A DNA stretch of 64,000 nucleotides from Venturia oleaginea (taxonomy: Eukaryota > Ascomycota > Dothideomycetes > Venturiales > Venturiaceae). Positions 22,808 to 33,690 of this stretch are shown here, one piece after another. Each line of letters begins with the position of its first letter. The first letter of the stretch is position 1. The position numbers were made by a program, and so were the translations under genes. The notes below the pieces were generated by a model. It was not told where the DNA came from, ran no database searches, and saw only the letters and a list, made by a program, of their open reading frames with translations. The DNA is taken from NCBI GenBank assembly GCA_013176395.1, contig JABMLP010000002.1, positions 1,612,001 through 1,676,000 on the forward strand, written 5' to 3'.

Positions 22808-23514
22808 ATGATGGCCAAAGTACTTCTAAGACTCCAACCCCAAATTTAATTTCTAGTGGTGCCAGTGACAATACCCAACTCCCAGTCAAACCAATCCCCC
22901 CATCATTTTCCCAAAGATGATTGCGGACTCCTCACGACTCAGAAGCAAAACCGGCCGTTACAAATTATGGATAATCAATAATATCAACACCAACAGGAGC
23001 AAACTCTAAGTCAAACTTGCCCAAGCTAAACGTCCAACCAAAGTTATACTCGCGTCCACCTACCAGTCATTGTCTTACTCAACCCCGGCAACCTTACGTC
23101 GAGAAATTCAAGACACGTCGCTTCCTCAACACAGCTTACAACATCTATCCCGAGATCGGCGATGGTACACCTCTGGCGAAAGATGAAAAAAAAAGCCCGG
23201 GAATTATGAATATCGATCCTGAAACGACGGACTTGATCTTCCAATCATGAAGTTAACTCTCAACCAGAAACAAAAGGGATGGATCGGCGAGCCTACTATG
23301 TTGGTTTGCTCTGGCTGGCCTTTTTTCCTAGTTGGAGATTTCTAAGGGTCTGTCCGGTTCGGATTTGAAGCTGCAGCCCTTCTCAGGTTTTTGGTGTAGG
23401 GATATTCCCTAAAGCGTAATACTAATTTAGGAGTTAGGGCCTCATTTGGCAGATTAGCAATCGTGTTGTTCGTTTCAATATACCTAAATATCCCGTATCT
23501 ACCTCCGTAGAAAC

Positions 23515-23555
<41 letters not shown>

Positions 23556-24485
23556 CTTCCCTCTCCTGTTAACGCGCTAGGCGTCTTTGTCGCTTTCTAA
23601 AACCTCTAGTAATAATAGCTAAGAGCTAGAGAAAGATAAAGAGTTTAAGTAATAATAGGAATTATAGGATACTATTAATGATAGTAATAGTTTTCGTAGA
23701 GCTTCTCGGAAGCGAACTAGAATCTTGTTACAGATCACCCCAAGGCTGAAGAGCAGGAAGGCAGGACTCGCAAAGAATGGTTGGATGATAAGAAGTTATT
23801 GCTAGGACTGATAATGGAGGGAAATCCTTCGAGCACACAGGATGAGACTGGTGCGACGGAGTCAGTCCTAAAGGAGAATAGTACGTGCAGGAGTCACTTG
23901 ATATTCCCACAGTTCCCACAGGTCTTGGCAAGGCTTACAGGTGTGGGAAGTGTGGGAAAAGGCCAAGAGGTGTGGGAATACACCTTGGCACCCAGAACCA
24001 GAAGGGTATGTAGGGAGGACGTTGGACGGACTTTCCTTTCTCTCTTCGTGGTTATCTCATGTTATGTTTCTCACATAGAAGCTTCTTCAACCTACTACAG
24101 TAACGACCTTTTACTTAGATACAATCAAGCACAAGTCATATGCATACGAAGCAAGCCCACCCCCAACCTTCATACTAACCGACAAGCGTTCAGGATTGAT
24201 CTGAGGATCAGATCAGTTAGACGACAATTGAATTGGGAGATACATCGGACGGCTAGGATCTAGTGAGCCTCCAAAGAACCTGAGCAAGGGAAGGTACTTA
24301 AGGTAAGTACTTCCAGACTGATATTGCCCTTACCCCAAACCCGCGGACCAGAACAAGAGAACACAGGTGTCAAGAAGGTCTTGACATAATCAAATGTGTT
24401 GAGAAACGAGTTCCCCGTAACAAAACTATCGAGTCTAGTAGGTTTGTAAGTAGAAGGGTCCCCCCCTGGGCCCCTCCTACTTAAG
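22808..24485. other. AT-rich intergenic region on the left of the repeat island
   Basis: No convincing gene. A 77-codon frame at 23017-23250 ends ETTDLIFQS but has no recognised family. Beyond 23580 the sequence becomes rich in TAA and ATA and looks like eroded repeat DNA. Around 23935 a stretch reads CGKCGK in one frame and could be a worn zinc-knuckle end of a transposase, but I would not annotate it as such. Confidence 0.4.
23519..23552. repeat. (CT)17 microsatellite
   Basis: Seventeen uninterrupted CT dinucleotides followed by a pyrimidine-rich run to about 23570. Confidence 0.97.
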
Positions 24486-24787
24486 TGTTACGCAGAGGCT
24501 ATGGCTCAAAGTAATATAGCTGGATTTGGCTAATCCATACAGTAGGGTTCAAGTGGTCCGGAGCGACAATATCGTATCAAACAAGTGAAGCGAAGCTTGC
24601 AAGATATAAGAGTCGTGAATTGTGCTAAGTAACTAAAAGCAATAGCGAAGTAACTAGAGATTGAAGATACGAGACACTGAGGGAGCAGAGTCTCGTCCGT
24701 TATATAGAGATCCATCTCCTAAGAAATCCTGCGCTCGTGGCGCTCGCAATCAAGCGCATCGAGCGCGCTCACAACGCTTGCAATCGA

Positions 24788-26250
24788 TTGATTGATTGAT
24801 TGATTTTATCCTACTCGGTTGCAGCCGCTTAATCACGCAGCTATGTCCGGTTAGGAGGACTTCATCAGACAGCCGACACGTGATAGATTATATAATCCAC
24901 CGCGCCCCACTTCGCCCCGTTCACTGAAACAAGACCAGCTGTCCCCTCCGTCCTCCCTCTTTTCCCTTAACCAGTATCTCCAAATGCCCGCTGGCTCTTG
25001 TAGATACTGGTTATTCTGCTAGTATATCTGTGCTATGTAAACTCAAGAGGCAATGCCTCGTGTTTCGCTATCCTTCTACCTACAGTCTCCCTCTAATGCT
25101 CAGCTTTGTCTATCTGTTTCGCCTTATCCCTCAAGGCCAATGGGTTCCCTAAGTATGTTTCTGCTTGTGAAAGTTGCCTTGCACCAGATTCCTATGCGGC
25201 GGTGTATTTGGTTGTGTGATGCTGGAGACAATAGTAACCATCGTAGTCGTGATTTCGCTGCTTGGGTGTGATACTCCGGGTATGCCCGTGGACGAGGCTG
25301 TCTGATAGCTGCCGTATTGTATGGCGCCGATCGTGCTATAGACCTGCCGTCTTATAGTCGGAGCCTATCTGCTGCTAGTCGCTCTCCCTACTTGCTATAT
25401 CGCGCTCCTACTCTTGCCAATGCCATAACTGGGACGCAACAGTCTGGGGAGAGGCTCAAGGCTACGTCTGCTGGCTTGTAGGGAGGGGATTTGCCGCCAA
25501 TAAGCTCCTTCTATACGTCCTTACTGCTTACTGTGTTGCGCACCTACTCTTGCCAATGCCATAACTGGGACGCAACAGTTTGGGGAGAGGCTCAAGGCTC
25601 TGGACATCAGCTTGCAGCAGGACGGTTTGCGGAGACGATAGTAGATGAGGTTCTCTAGCAGCTGCCGTATCGTGTCGCACCGATTGTGTTGTAGACCTGT
25701 CGTCTTATAGTCGGAGCCTATCTGCTGCTAGTCGCTCTCCCTGCTTGCTATATCGCGCACCTACTCTTGCCAATGCCATAACTGGGACGCAACAGTCTGG
25801 GGAGAGGCTCAAGGCTACGTCTGCTAGCTTACAGGGAGGGAACTTGCCGCCAATAGGCTCCTTCTATGCGTCCTTACTACTTACTGTGTCGCGCACCTAC
25901 TCTTGCCAATGCCATAACTGGGAGGCAACAGTTTGGGGAGAGGCTCAAGGCTCTGGGCAACAGCTTGTAGCAGGACGGTTTGCCAAGACGTTGGGAGAGG
26001 TTGTCTAGTCGTTGCAGTGGTGTGTGGTGCCGATTGTTGCGCACCGGGCGTCTGGTGTTTGAGTTGTGTTGAAGGTATTGCCGTTCTAGCAGTGACTCGT
26101 CGACTCGGAGCGTTGCAGTGTCATCTGGGGTGATGGACTAGCCGGGAGATAGTGACTAGATGGTTGCTGTTGTCTTTGGTGGACGCATCGTTCGTGTAGC
26201 TTGCTCATGTATTCGTCTGCTTGCTCTGCCGTGGCCGCGACGGCGACTCT
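24788..26250 (-). mobile_element. Unclassified non-LTR-type element, copy A (5'-truncated)
   Basis: 1463 bp flanked by the 14-bp direct duplication ACGCTTGCAATCGA (24774-24787 and 26251-26264). The left end is a (TTGA)n/(GATT)n run followed by TTATCC. Copy B at 31.6 kb has the same left end and near-identical sequence, but extends about 150 bp further on the right. A common end with a simple-repeat tail plus a variable opposite end is what target-primed reverse transcription gives, so I orient the element on the - strand. No frame exceeds about 90 codons and no reverse transcriptase was recognised. It is probably non-autonomous. Confidence 0.72.
25342..26044. repeat. Tandem duplication of about 350 bp inside non-LTR copy A
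   Basis: The segment beginning CTTATAGTCGGAGCC near 25352 recurs about 352 bp later. Within each unit, a core containing GCCATAACTGGGACGCAACA occurs twice, giving four cores, at about 25411, 25545, 25761 and 25898. The fourth core has GGGAGGCAACA instead. The same arrangement is present in copy B. Confidence 0.75.
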
Positions 26251-26402
26251 ACGCTTGCAATCGAGCGTGTCGAGCGCTCGCTTTGCCAAGGCTCGAGCGT
26301 TCACATGATCCTTCCGATCCCGTGTAACAACTTACTAATCACAAAGGGAACGCGCCATACATGTCACTAAACGTTCCACGTAACAGTATCCGTAACATTA
26401 AG

Positions 26403-26588
26403 AACCTGCCGTAGAAGCTATTTTTAGTATATAATAGGCTATACGACGCTATAAAATACCCTTTACATTATAGTAGCTAATGTATTAACTAGATTCTGCT
26501 AGATTCTTTATTTCAAAGCCAACGAAACGATTTTTACTAATGTACGCTAGATTAGACCTTAATCTGTAGGTTTCGCCTGTCATGGACA
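26403..26588. other. AT-rich segment before the gypsy element
   Basis: No gene. Its right half shows only loose similarity to the 3' LTR at 33.7 kb, so a strongly mutated 5' LTR may extend into it. Confidence 0.35.
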
Positions 26589-26668
26589 ATACCTTCACTC
26601 CTTAACTGAATCTAAACAATCTTTGGCTACGAGTATGCTACGTTTTTCCAGCTACCGTCCCGTAATAT
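26589..26668 (+). repeat. Remnant of the 5' LTR of the gypsy element
   Basis: Eighty base pairs from ATACCTTCACTCC to CCCGTAATAT match the end of the 3' LTR with a handful of differences. Left of this point the similarity drops sharply, so the LTR is truncated or heavily mutated. Confidence 0.75.
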
Positions 26669-26701
26669 AGATTCAGTTCTTTACAAACCTAGGTGTGCTT
26701 G

Positions 26702-27795
26702 ATGCGTAGCAACAGTATCCTATCGACTCCTACAACCTACATCCCTACTACCGACGACGACCCAATCGCGAGCATTACACAAGGAATCGACAAACTCTCA
26801 ATGGCTCGAGCAAATTCGCTTGACACCGTACAACAATTGGTGGCAGCTCTGACCGCAGTCAGTGTTGATGGGAACACCGGTGCAAAAGCTATTGCATGGC
26901 CTAAATGGGACGGGAAAAGAGACAACTACACGCTGTTCAGATGGCAGATCAAGACAATAATCACTGTTGAAAATGGGAAACTTGGAAGCAACCAAGGAAT
27001 ATGCGCGAACATCTTCAACGGGCTTCCGACAGAGAAACAACAACGAGTTATCCAATGGCTAAGCAATAGAGAGCAACATGATAACTACAAACCCGAGTCC
27101 TTCATCAAGCATATGGACGACAAGTTCTTAGATCACGAAGCGGAAGCTAAAGCTCTCGACGAACTGAACAAGATTAGCCAAGGCAGCAAACAACCGTTCG
27201 AAGACTTCCGCCAGCAGTTCGAACAACTGACATCGCAAGCTGGATCTCTAGCGCCGCAAAGAGCCTCAAAGATCACTATCATGAACAACGCGCTCAACTA
27301 CTCCCTCCAACAGACCTTGAAATCAGTGCGATTATCCAGGGACGACTACGACACCTACGTAAAGGATGTACAGTACTTCGCGACGAAGACAGAGGCTCTA
27401 TCCCACCAACGCCGCTATCCAAGTACGGATAAGGAGACGCCAACGACTCGAGGGAGGCCACAATCACCCAAAACAGTCAGTCGTGACGCAGAAGGCGATG
27501 TCGAAATGACTGGCATCAACGCCCTTTCGGCGCAGATCGCAGCACTGATAGCTCGGGCCGATACACTCGGAAAGGATGCGAAGAAGGACCGACGACCCGA
27601 GCAAAATGGCGATCCCAAACAGAGTTCTTGGCACTTATACAAGCGGGCAAATGTGGACGCTGTAAGAAGTCCAAGCACCACCCGAACGTATGCGAATTCC
27701 GACCAGCAACACGTCCAAAGACTCAGGTCACTGCGGTAATCACACAGCATACCGATGACTCCCTACAGAAAGCCTCATCAGAGTCGGAAAACTAG
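26702..27795 (+). pseudogene. Gag-like gene of the gypsy element (frameshifted)
   Basis: The long frame from 26702 carries a retrotransposon gag-type capsid region (KWDGKRDNYTLFRWQIK; KISQGSKQPFEDFRQQFEQL), followed by a charged linker. The zinc-knuckle segment CGRCKKSKHHPNVC is in another frame, starting near 27630, so at least one frameshift separates capsid and nucleocapsid. The knuckle-containing frame ends at TAG 27793-27795. Confidence 0.75.
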
Positions 27796-27803
27796 CTACC
27801 CTT

Positions 27804-28541
27804 GTGCATCGTCGCGCACGAGGGTCTGAGGTAGATGTACATGGCGAAGACATTACAAAGCTACCAAGCATAAGAGAAATCAAAGCAGCAAAGGACAGGA
27901 TGGAAAGTACACCCTTCTTGATAGATACCTTGATCAATGGAACTTCTTTCACCGAATTCTTCTTTGATAACGGCTGCCTCCCTTATGCTGCTTTCAGCGA
28001 AAAGAGTGTCCAAACACATCGTCTAACGCGCATCCCAATTGACACCAAAAAATTGGCACTGGCTAAAGAGAGCCACGAGAACGGAGAAGACCTCCGTATT
28101 ACGCACATGACCTACGCTACGATCGACATTGATGGTCGAGCAGAGCGAGTCTATGGGTATATAGTGAAAGGATTGAGCTTCTCTATTATCCTAGGCAAGG
28201 CATGGGCAGAGAGGAACTGGGTGCGATATATAGCAGCTAAGAGAAAGCTGCTTATTGGTCAAGGATCCCAGCGCATCACGATAAGAGAAAAGGGGTGGCT
28301 AGAACAGAACACCAAAGCACGAGACCGGCTCGCTCACGTGCGGGCGGCTCGTCTAGTGTCAGGATCTGTATTTGCAGCTATTTTTGGAAGGGCCCAGCGA
28401 CGGTTGAGAAGAGATGGACCGGACGGTACGCAAGTGCTGGCTATCTCGATGTCGGATATCAACAAGGCCCTAAGCAAGTTAGCAGAAAGAAAACAGAGAA
28501 AGACTGAGAAGAAATCCGACAAGAGATACCAGAAGAAATAG
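27804..28541 (+). pseudogene. Retropepsin-like region of the gypsy element
   Basis: A 245-codon frame with a TEFFFDNGCLPYAAFS segment that aligns with the active-site loop of fungal gypsy proteases, here reading D-N-G. The second half (YGYIVKGLSFSIILGKAW) fits the flap and distal strands. It ends in a Lys-rich stretch at a TAG, and the reverse transcriptase follows in another frame, so a frameshift lies between about 28440 and 28620. Confidence 0.65.
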
Positions 28542-28621
28542 CAGAGCACGCTGATGCCTTTCTCGACGACGAAGACGGAGAGATCGCGCCCCATCAAGAG
28601 GGTCGCGATCACGTTATCGAA

Positions 28622-29833
28622 TTGATACGAGATGAACAATGTCGCGAGGCAGAAGTTCCTTGGGGCCCATTATACGGCATTTCGAGGGAAGAGCTATTAG
28701 TCCTACGAAAAACACTTTCGGACTATATGGACAAGGGCTGGATACGCGCCAGCAACTCACCAGCGGCAGCCCCAGTCTTGTTTGCAAGGAAACCAGGTGG
28801 AGGCATTCGGATGTGTGTCGACTATCGGGCACTGAATCGAATCACTCGATCGGACCGCTACCCATTGCCACTAATCCGAGAAACCCTACGAAATCTAGCA
28901 ACAGCGCGTTGGTACACCAAACTTGACGTCAGAGCGGCATTTCATCGGCTCCGCATCAAGCACGGCGATGAGTGGAAAACGGCTTTTCGCACTCGATTTG
29001 GACTATTCGAATGGCTAGTTACCCCCTTCGGACTAGCTGGCGCACCCGCGAGCTTCCAACGATACATCAACGGAGTCCTACGGGAATCCCTAGATATCTG
29101 CTGTTCAGTCTACATGGACGATGTCTTGATATGGAGCGACGGCGAGTATCTGGATCACATGGTTAAGGTTAACCAAATTCTTGCCAAGCTCAAGACTGCT
29201 GGACTTCGGCTAGACTTAAGCAAGTGCGAGTTTGCTGTTCAGGAGGTCAAATATCTGGGGTTCATTATCACTGCAGGAGAAGAGATCAAAGTCGACCCAG
29301 AGAAAGTTGCCGCGATTAAAGAATGGGAGGCTCCAGTCAATGTCACAGGCGTACGCTCCTTCCTAGGCTTTGCAAATTTCTACCGAGACTTCATCGACAA
29401 CTTCTCAGAGCTCTCCGACCCCTTAATCAAGTTAACACGGAAGGCCGTCGCTTTTGTCCGGAACAAAGAACATGAGAACGCCTTTCAAGTCTTGAAGGAG
29501 CTATTCATCTCCGCCCCAATACTGGCTCACTGGAATCCAGACCTGGATACGGTACTCGAGTGCGACTGCTCTGGCTACGCGCTGGGAGGCACGTTGTCGC
29601 AGAAGGATACAAAAGGAAAACTACGACCAGTAGCATACTTCTCCCGCAAGCTCACTGCGGCTGAATGTAACTACGAGATTTACGATAAGGAATTACTGGC
29701 AGTAATCAAGTCCATTGAACACTGGAGAGGAGAACTACGCAGTGTTGCAGCACCTTTCAAAGTTCTTACCGATCACAAGAATCTCCGCTACTTTATGGCA
29801 GCGCAGCGTTTGTCAGAGAGACAAGCAAGATGA
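28622..29833 (+). pseudogene. Reverse transcriptase and RNase H of the gypsy element
   Basis: Contains the standard RT blocks: RMCVDYRALNRIT, YPLPLI, YTKLDVRAAFHRLRI, TPFGLAGAPASFQRYIN and the catalytic SVYMDDVLIWS. KVDPEKVAAIKEW and LGFANFYRDFI follow. RNase H begins with LECDCSGYALGGTLSQ and includes YEIYDKELLAVI and VLTDHKNLRYFM. A TGA at 29831-29833 falls where family members usually have a Trp codon, suggesting a TGG to TGA change. Confidence 0.85.
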
Positions 29834-31613
29834 TCGCTAATTCTATCTGAGTACCAATTCCAGCTGGAATTTCGCGCCGGAAAACTAGCGTAAAGACCAG
29901 ACGCACTATCAAGAAGACATCAGGATATGCCACATGACAAGAACGACGAGGGACTACAAGGGCGAGTGGCCCAGTTGATCAAGGACGAATGGCTTCCTCC
30001 TCTTTCCGAGAGGACGACCGAAACGATCGCAATACAAGCCCTTATCTGCCCAGTCAATACACCGAATACATCCAATAGTACATGGGACGTTATACGGGAG
30101 CCCCAGCAAAATACTGGACTGGACGGTCGACACCAGCTAACTGCCGAAACGGTCAACACCGGTCCACTACTAGGTACGGTCAAAACCGGTCAGTTGCAAA
30201 AGGATGCGATCTTTTCGAGAAACCAGAGTTACAACTTCTCTGGGATCGCGCAATAGCAGAGGACCAATTCTACCAAGCTATTCATACAGCTATAGTTACT
30301 GGCGAACGTTCCTTTCCTCCAGAGCTCAAGTTGTCGGTACAGCTACCCGAATGCGAAGTAGACGACCACGGCGCGGTCACGAGAAGAGGGATCCTATGGG
30401 TACCAGATTGGGAACCGCTGCGAACAACGCTGGTCCAACAAACTCACGATTCCCATATTACTGGACACCCAGGGAGAGATAGCACGCTTGCGATCCTATC
30501 CAGAAGTTTCTTTTGGCTCCAACAATACAAGACAGTCCGATAGTTTGTACGTAATTGCGACGTATGTGGGAGAACAGGAATATGGCGTGATAAGAAGCGA
30601 GGTCTTCTGAAACCAATACCAATCCCGGCCCGCTTCCACGGCGAGCTATCAATCGATTTCATGACTGATTTGCCCGCGGAGGAAAACGGCCCAAAATACC
30701 TCATGGTTATCACAGATCGCCTCCTCAAAAGTGTTACGTTGGAGGCTATGACTACAATGAGCGCTAAAGAGTGCGCGAAAAGGTTCTTACAATGCCACTA
30801 TCGCTACCACGGATTTCCCATGGCATTGACGTCGGACAGAGGCAGCAATTGGACAGGTCGTTTTTGGAGGAAGCTTTGCGAACTTGCAAAGATTGAGCAG
30901 AGACTCTCTACAGCCTTTCATCCACAGACCGATGGCGCGACCGAGCGTATGAACCAGGAAGTTCTACGCTATCTCCGCGCCTTCATCGCATACTCCCAAC
31001 TAGACTGGCCAACGCTACTACCTACGGCTATGTTAGCACTGAACAATCGTGACTCTTCAGTCACAGGGATGAGTCCATTCTATCTAACCCACGGCTACCA
31101 TGCGGAACCAATCCAGAAAGTACAACGAATCTCACCCAGTAACTCACCAACAGCCGATGCCGAGACCTTTGTGCAACGAATAGAAGAGGCACAGGAATAT
31201 GCACAGGCAGCAATGGCCTGGTCCCAGCAGAAGATGGAGAACGACGCCAACAGGTCACGTCAAGCTGCCGAAACGTTAAAAAAGGGCGACAAAGTCTGGT
31301 TGAATCTTAGGAATATCAATACTCCGCAGCTATCAAAGAAACTGTCGTGGACGCAAGCCAAATACACTGTCGAGAACCAGATCTCCCCGATGGTATACGA
31401 GCTGGCTGATCTGCCAAGTGGTATCCATAACCGTTTCCACGTTGACCTACTCCGCCGAGCCGCAATCGATACACTGCCCTCACAAGAAACCGATGATACC
31501 CAGCCGCCAACATTAGTGCCTCAAACCGAAGAAACAGAGGTTGAGTTTGAAGTAGAACGTATACTTCGCGCAGAGAAGAAACGGGTTGGGCGAGGCTGGG
31601 TTCGTCAGTTATT
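29834..31613 (+). pseudogene. Integrase and start of the chromodomain, gypsy element
   Basis: After the RNase H stop the reading continues, with another TAG near 29890, to an integrase. It has an HHCC zinc-binding region (HDSHITGHPG, then C-x2-C at NCDVCGRTG, with a TAG at 30541-30543 between them). The catalytic core carries its acidic residues in ELSIDFMTDLP, TSDRGSNWTG and TERMNQE. The C-terminal part (NRFHVDLLRRA; FEVERILRAEKKRVGRGW) enters a chromodomain. Coding is cut at 31613 by the nested element. Confidence 0.82.
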
Positions 31614-33220
31614 GATTGATTAATTGATTTTATCCTACTCGGTTGCAGCCGCTTAATCACGCAGCTATGTCCGGTTAGGGGGACTTCATCAGACAGCCGA
31701 CACGTGATAGATTATATAATCCACCGCGCCCCACTTCGCCCCGTTCACTGAAACAAGGCCAGCTGTCCCCTCAGTCCTCCCTCTTTTCCCTTAACCAGGA
31801 TCTCCAAATGCCCGCTGGCTCTTGTAGATACTGGTTACTCTGCTAGTATATCTGTGCTATGTAGACTCAAGAGGCAATGCCTCGTGTTTCGCTATCCTTC
31901 TACCTACAGTCTCCCTCTAATGCTCAGCTTTGTCTATCTGTTTCGCCTTATCCCTCAAGGCCAATGGGTTCTCTAAGTATGTTTCTGCTTGTGAAAGTTG
32001 CCTCACACCAGATTCCTATGCGGCAGTGTATTTGGTTGTGTGATGCTGGAGACAATAGTAACCATCGTAGTCGTGATTTCGCTGCTTGGGTGTGATATTC
32101 CGGGTATGCCCGTAGACGAGGCTGTCTGGTAGCTGCCTATTGTATGGCGCCGATCGTGCTATAGACCTGCCGTCTTATAGTCGGAGCCTACCTGCTGCTA
32201 GTCGCTCTCCCTACTTGCTATATCGCGCTCCTACTCTTGCCAATGCCATAACTGGGACGCAACAGTCTGGGGAGAGGCTCAAGGCTACGTCTGCTGGCTT
32301 GTAGGGAGGGGATTTGCCGCCAATAAGCTCCTTCTATACGTCCTTACTGCTTACTGTGTCGCGCACCTACTCTTGCCAATGCCATAACTGGGACGCAACA
32401 GTTTGGGGAGAGGCTCAAGGCTCTGGACATCAGCTTGCAGCAGGACGGTTTGCGGAGACGATAGTAGATGAGGTTCTCTAGCAGCTGCCGTATCGTGTCG
32501 CACCGATTGTGTTGTAGACCTGTCGTCTTATAGTCGGAGCCTACCTGCTGCTAGTCGCTCTCCCTGCTTACTATATCGCGCACCTACTCTTGCCACTGCC
32601 ATAACTGGGACGCAACAGTCTGGGGAGAGGCTCAAGGCTACGTCAGCTAGCTTACAGGGAGGGTATTTGCCGCCAATAGGCTCCTTCTATGCGTCCTTAC
32701 TACTTACTGTGTCGCGCACCTACTCTTGCCAATGCCATAACTGGGAGGCAACAGTTTGGGGAGAGGCTCAAGGCTCTGGGCAACAGCTTGTAGCAGGACG
32801 GTTTGCCAAGACGTTGGGAGAGGTTGTCTAGTCGTTGCAGTGGTGTGTGGTGCCGATTGTTGCACACCGGGCGTCTGGTGTTTGGGTTGTGTTGAAGGTA
32901 TTGCCGTTCTAGCGGTGACTCGTCGACTCGGAGCGTTGCAGTGTCATCTGGGGTGATGGACTAGCCGGGAGATAGTGACTAGATGGTTGCTGTTGTCTTT
33001 GGTGGACGCATCGTTCGTGTAGCTTGCTCATGTATTCGTGTGCTTGCTATGCCGTGGCCGCGACGGCGACTCTAGAGGTATCTCATCGACGCTGAGGGAC
33101 GCGCGATGGCCTCTAGAGGCCGGAGCGGCCACTGGCAGAGGTGTTTTGATGATCTTTAGATAATACTTCTGTAAATTCCAAAAATTGAGTTCTCGCTGTG
33201 TGTGCTGTTTTTTTCTCATA
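31614..33220 (-). mobile_element. Unclassified non-LTR-type element, copy B (longer copy)
   Basis: 1607 bp flanked by the 17-bp duplication TGGGTTCGTCAGTTATT (31597-31613 and 33221-33237). It starts at the left with GATTGATTAATTGATTTTATCC and runs nearly identical to copy A, with only scattered substitutions. It then continues about 155 bp beyond the point where copy A ends. The extra piece, read on the - strand, starts TATGAGAAAAAAACAGC and contains a 63-codon frame without a recognised domain. Deleting the element and one duplication copy puts the gypsy chromodomain back in frame, so the insertion boundaries are secure. Confidence 0.8.
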
Positions 33221-33237
33221 TGGGTTCGTCAGTTATT

Positions 33238-33690
33238 AATCAAATGGAAAGGCGATGCATGTGACGGCACGGCACGTGACCATTAAATTACATATCATGG
33301 CTCGTGCACTTTCTACTTAGTAGGAGTTTCCTTACGAAACTCTTACCTCTCTACCTTAGATCCTAAGTGTAATTCGGTGACATGTTCTGAAGTGCCTTGT
33401 GACTTCGTATGGATATGCCGTGCCGTCACAATGCAGATCCCGATTGGCAGCCACGTTCATTATTTACAGAAGTCGAGGACTTAGACCGCTTCGAGGCGGA
33501 GTATGGCAAGGGCGACGGTGTCGGCGAAGATATAGGAGCTCAAACAGGGGTCCGAAGGAACCGAGTAGCGGTGGCCAGCGCCTTCGAATCTGCTACAAGC
33601 TGGCAGAAGCGATGTATGGCTTTTATCTGTTTAATTATCCCACCTACCACACCCTCTTTAGTCCTGTACACCCAGTAAGGAGGGGGGTAA
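33238..33690 (+). pseudogene. End of the gypsy chromodomain and 3' tail, split by a MITE
   Basis: The bases after the 17-bp duplication continue the chromodomain (IKWKGDA), are interrupted at 33260 by a MITE, and resume at 33436 with DPDWQPRSLFTEVEDLDRF in the same frame once the MITE and one ATGCA are removed. An acidic Gly-rich tail and non-coding sequence then lead to the polypurine tract at 33676-33690. Confidence 0.75.
33260..33430. mobile_element. 171-bp MITE with 15-bp terminal inverted repeats
   Basis: Left end TGTGACGGCACGGCA (33260-33274) and right end TGCCGTGCCGTCACA (33416-33430) are exact reverse complements. ATGCA is duplicated on both sides (33255-33259, 33431-33435). There is no coding capacity. 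The superfamily is not obvious from a 5-bp duplication. Confidence 0.85.

Larger units (their letters stand above)
24486..26397. mobile_element. Solo LTR interrupted by a nested element
   Basis: The ends are TGTTACG at 24486 and CGTAACA ending at 26397, a perfect 7-bp inverted pair. They are flanked by the direct duplication TTAAG at 24481-24485 and 26398-26402. This is the signature of an integrated LTR retroelement reduced to one LTR. Removing the nested element (24788-26250) and its 14-bp duplication leaves about 435 bp, a normal LTR size. A TATATAG near 24701 may be the promoter TATA box. No internal retroelement genes belong to it. Confidence 0.75.

Noticed and set aside
23781..24263. 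160-codon + strand frame, possible transposase tail with CGKCGK
   Set aside because: No catalytic motifs, the knuckle-like residues are in another frame, and the sequence is eroded.
25053..25271. 72-codon frame present in both copies of the non-LTR-type element
   Set aside because: It is conserved only because the copies are nearly identical; no motif, and it is on the strand opposite to the inferred transcript.
25342..26044. Regularly spaced short repeats considered as a CRISPR-like array
   Set aside because: The four cores lie in a two-unit tandem duplication with alternating spacing and conserved spacers, inside a eukaryotic mobile element.
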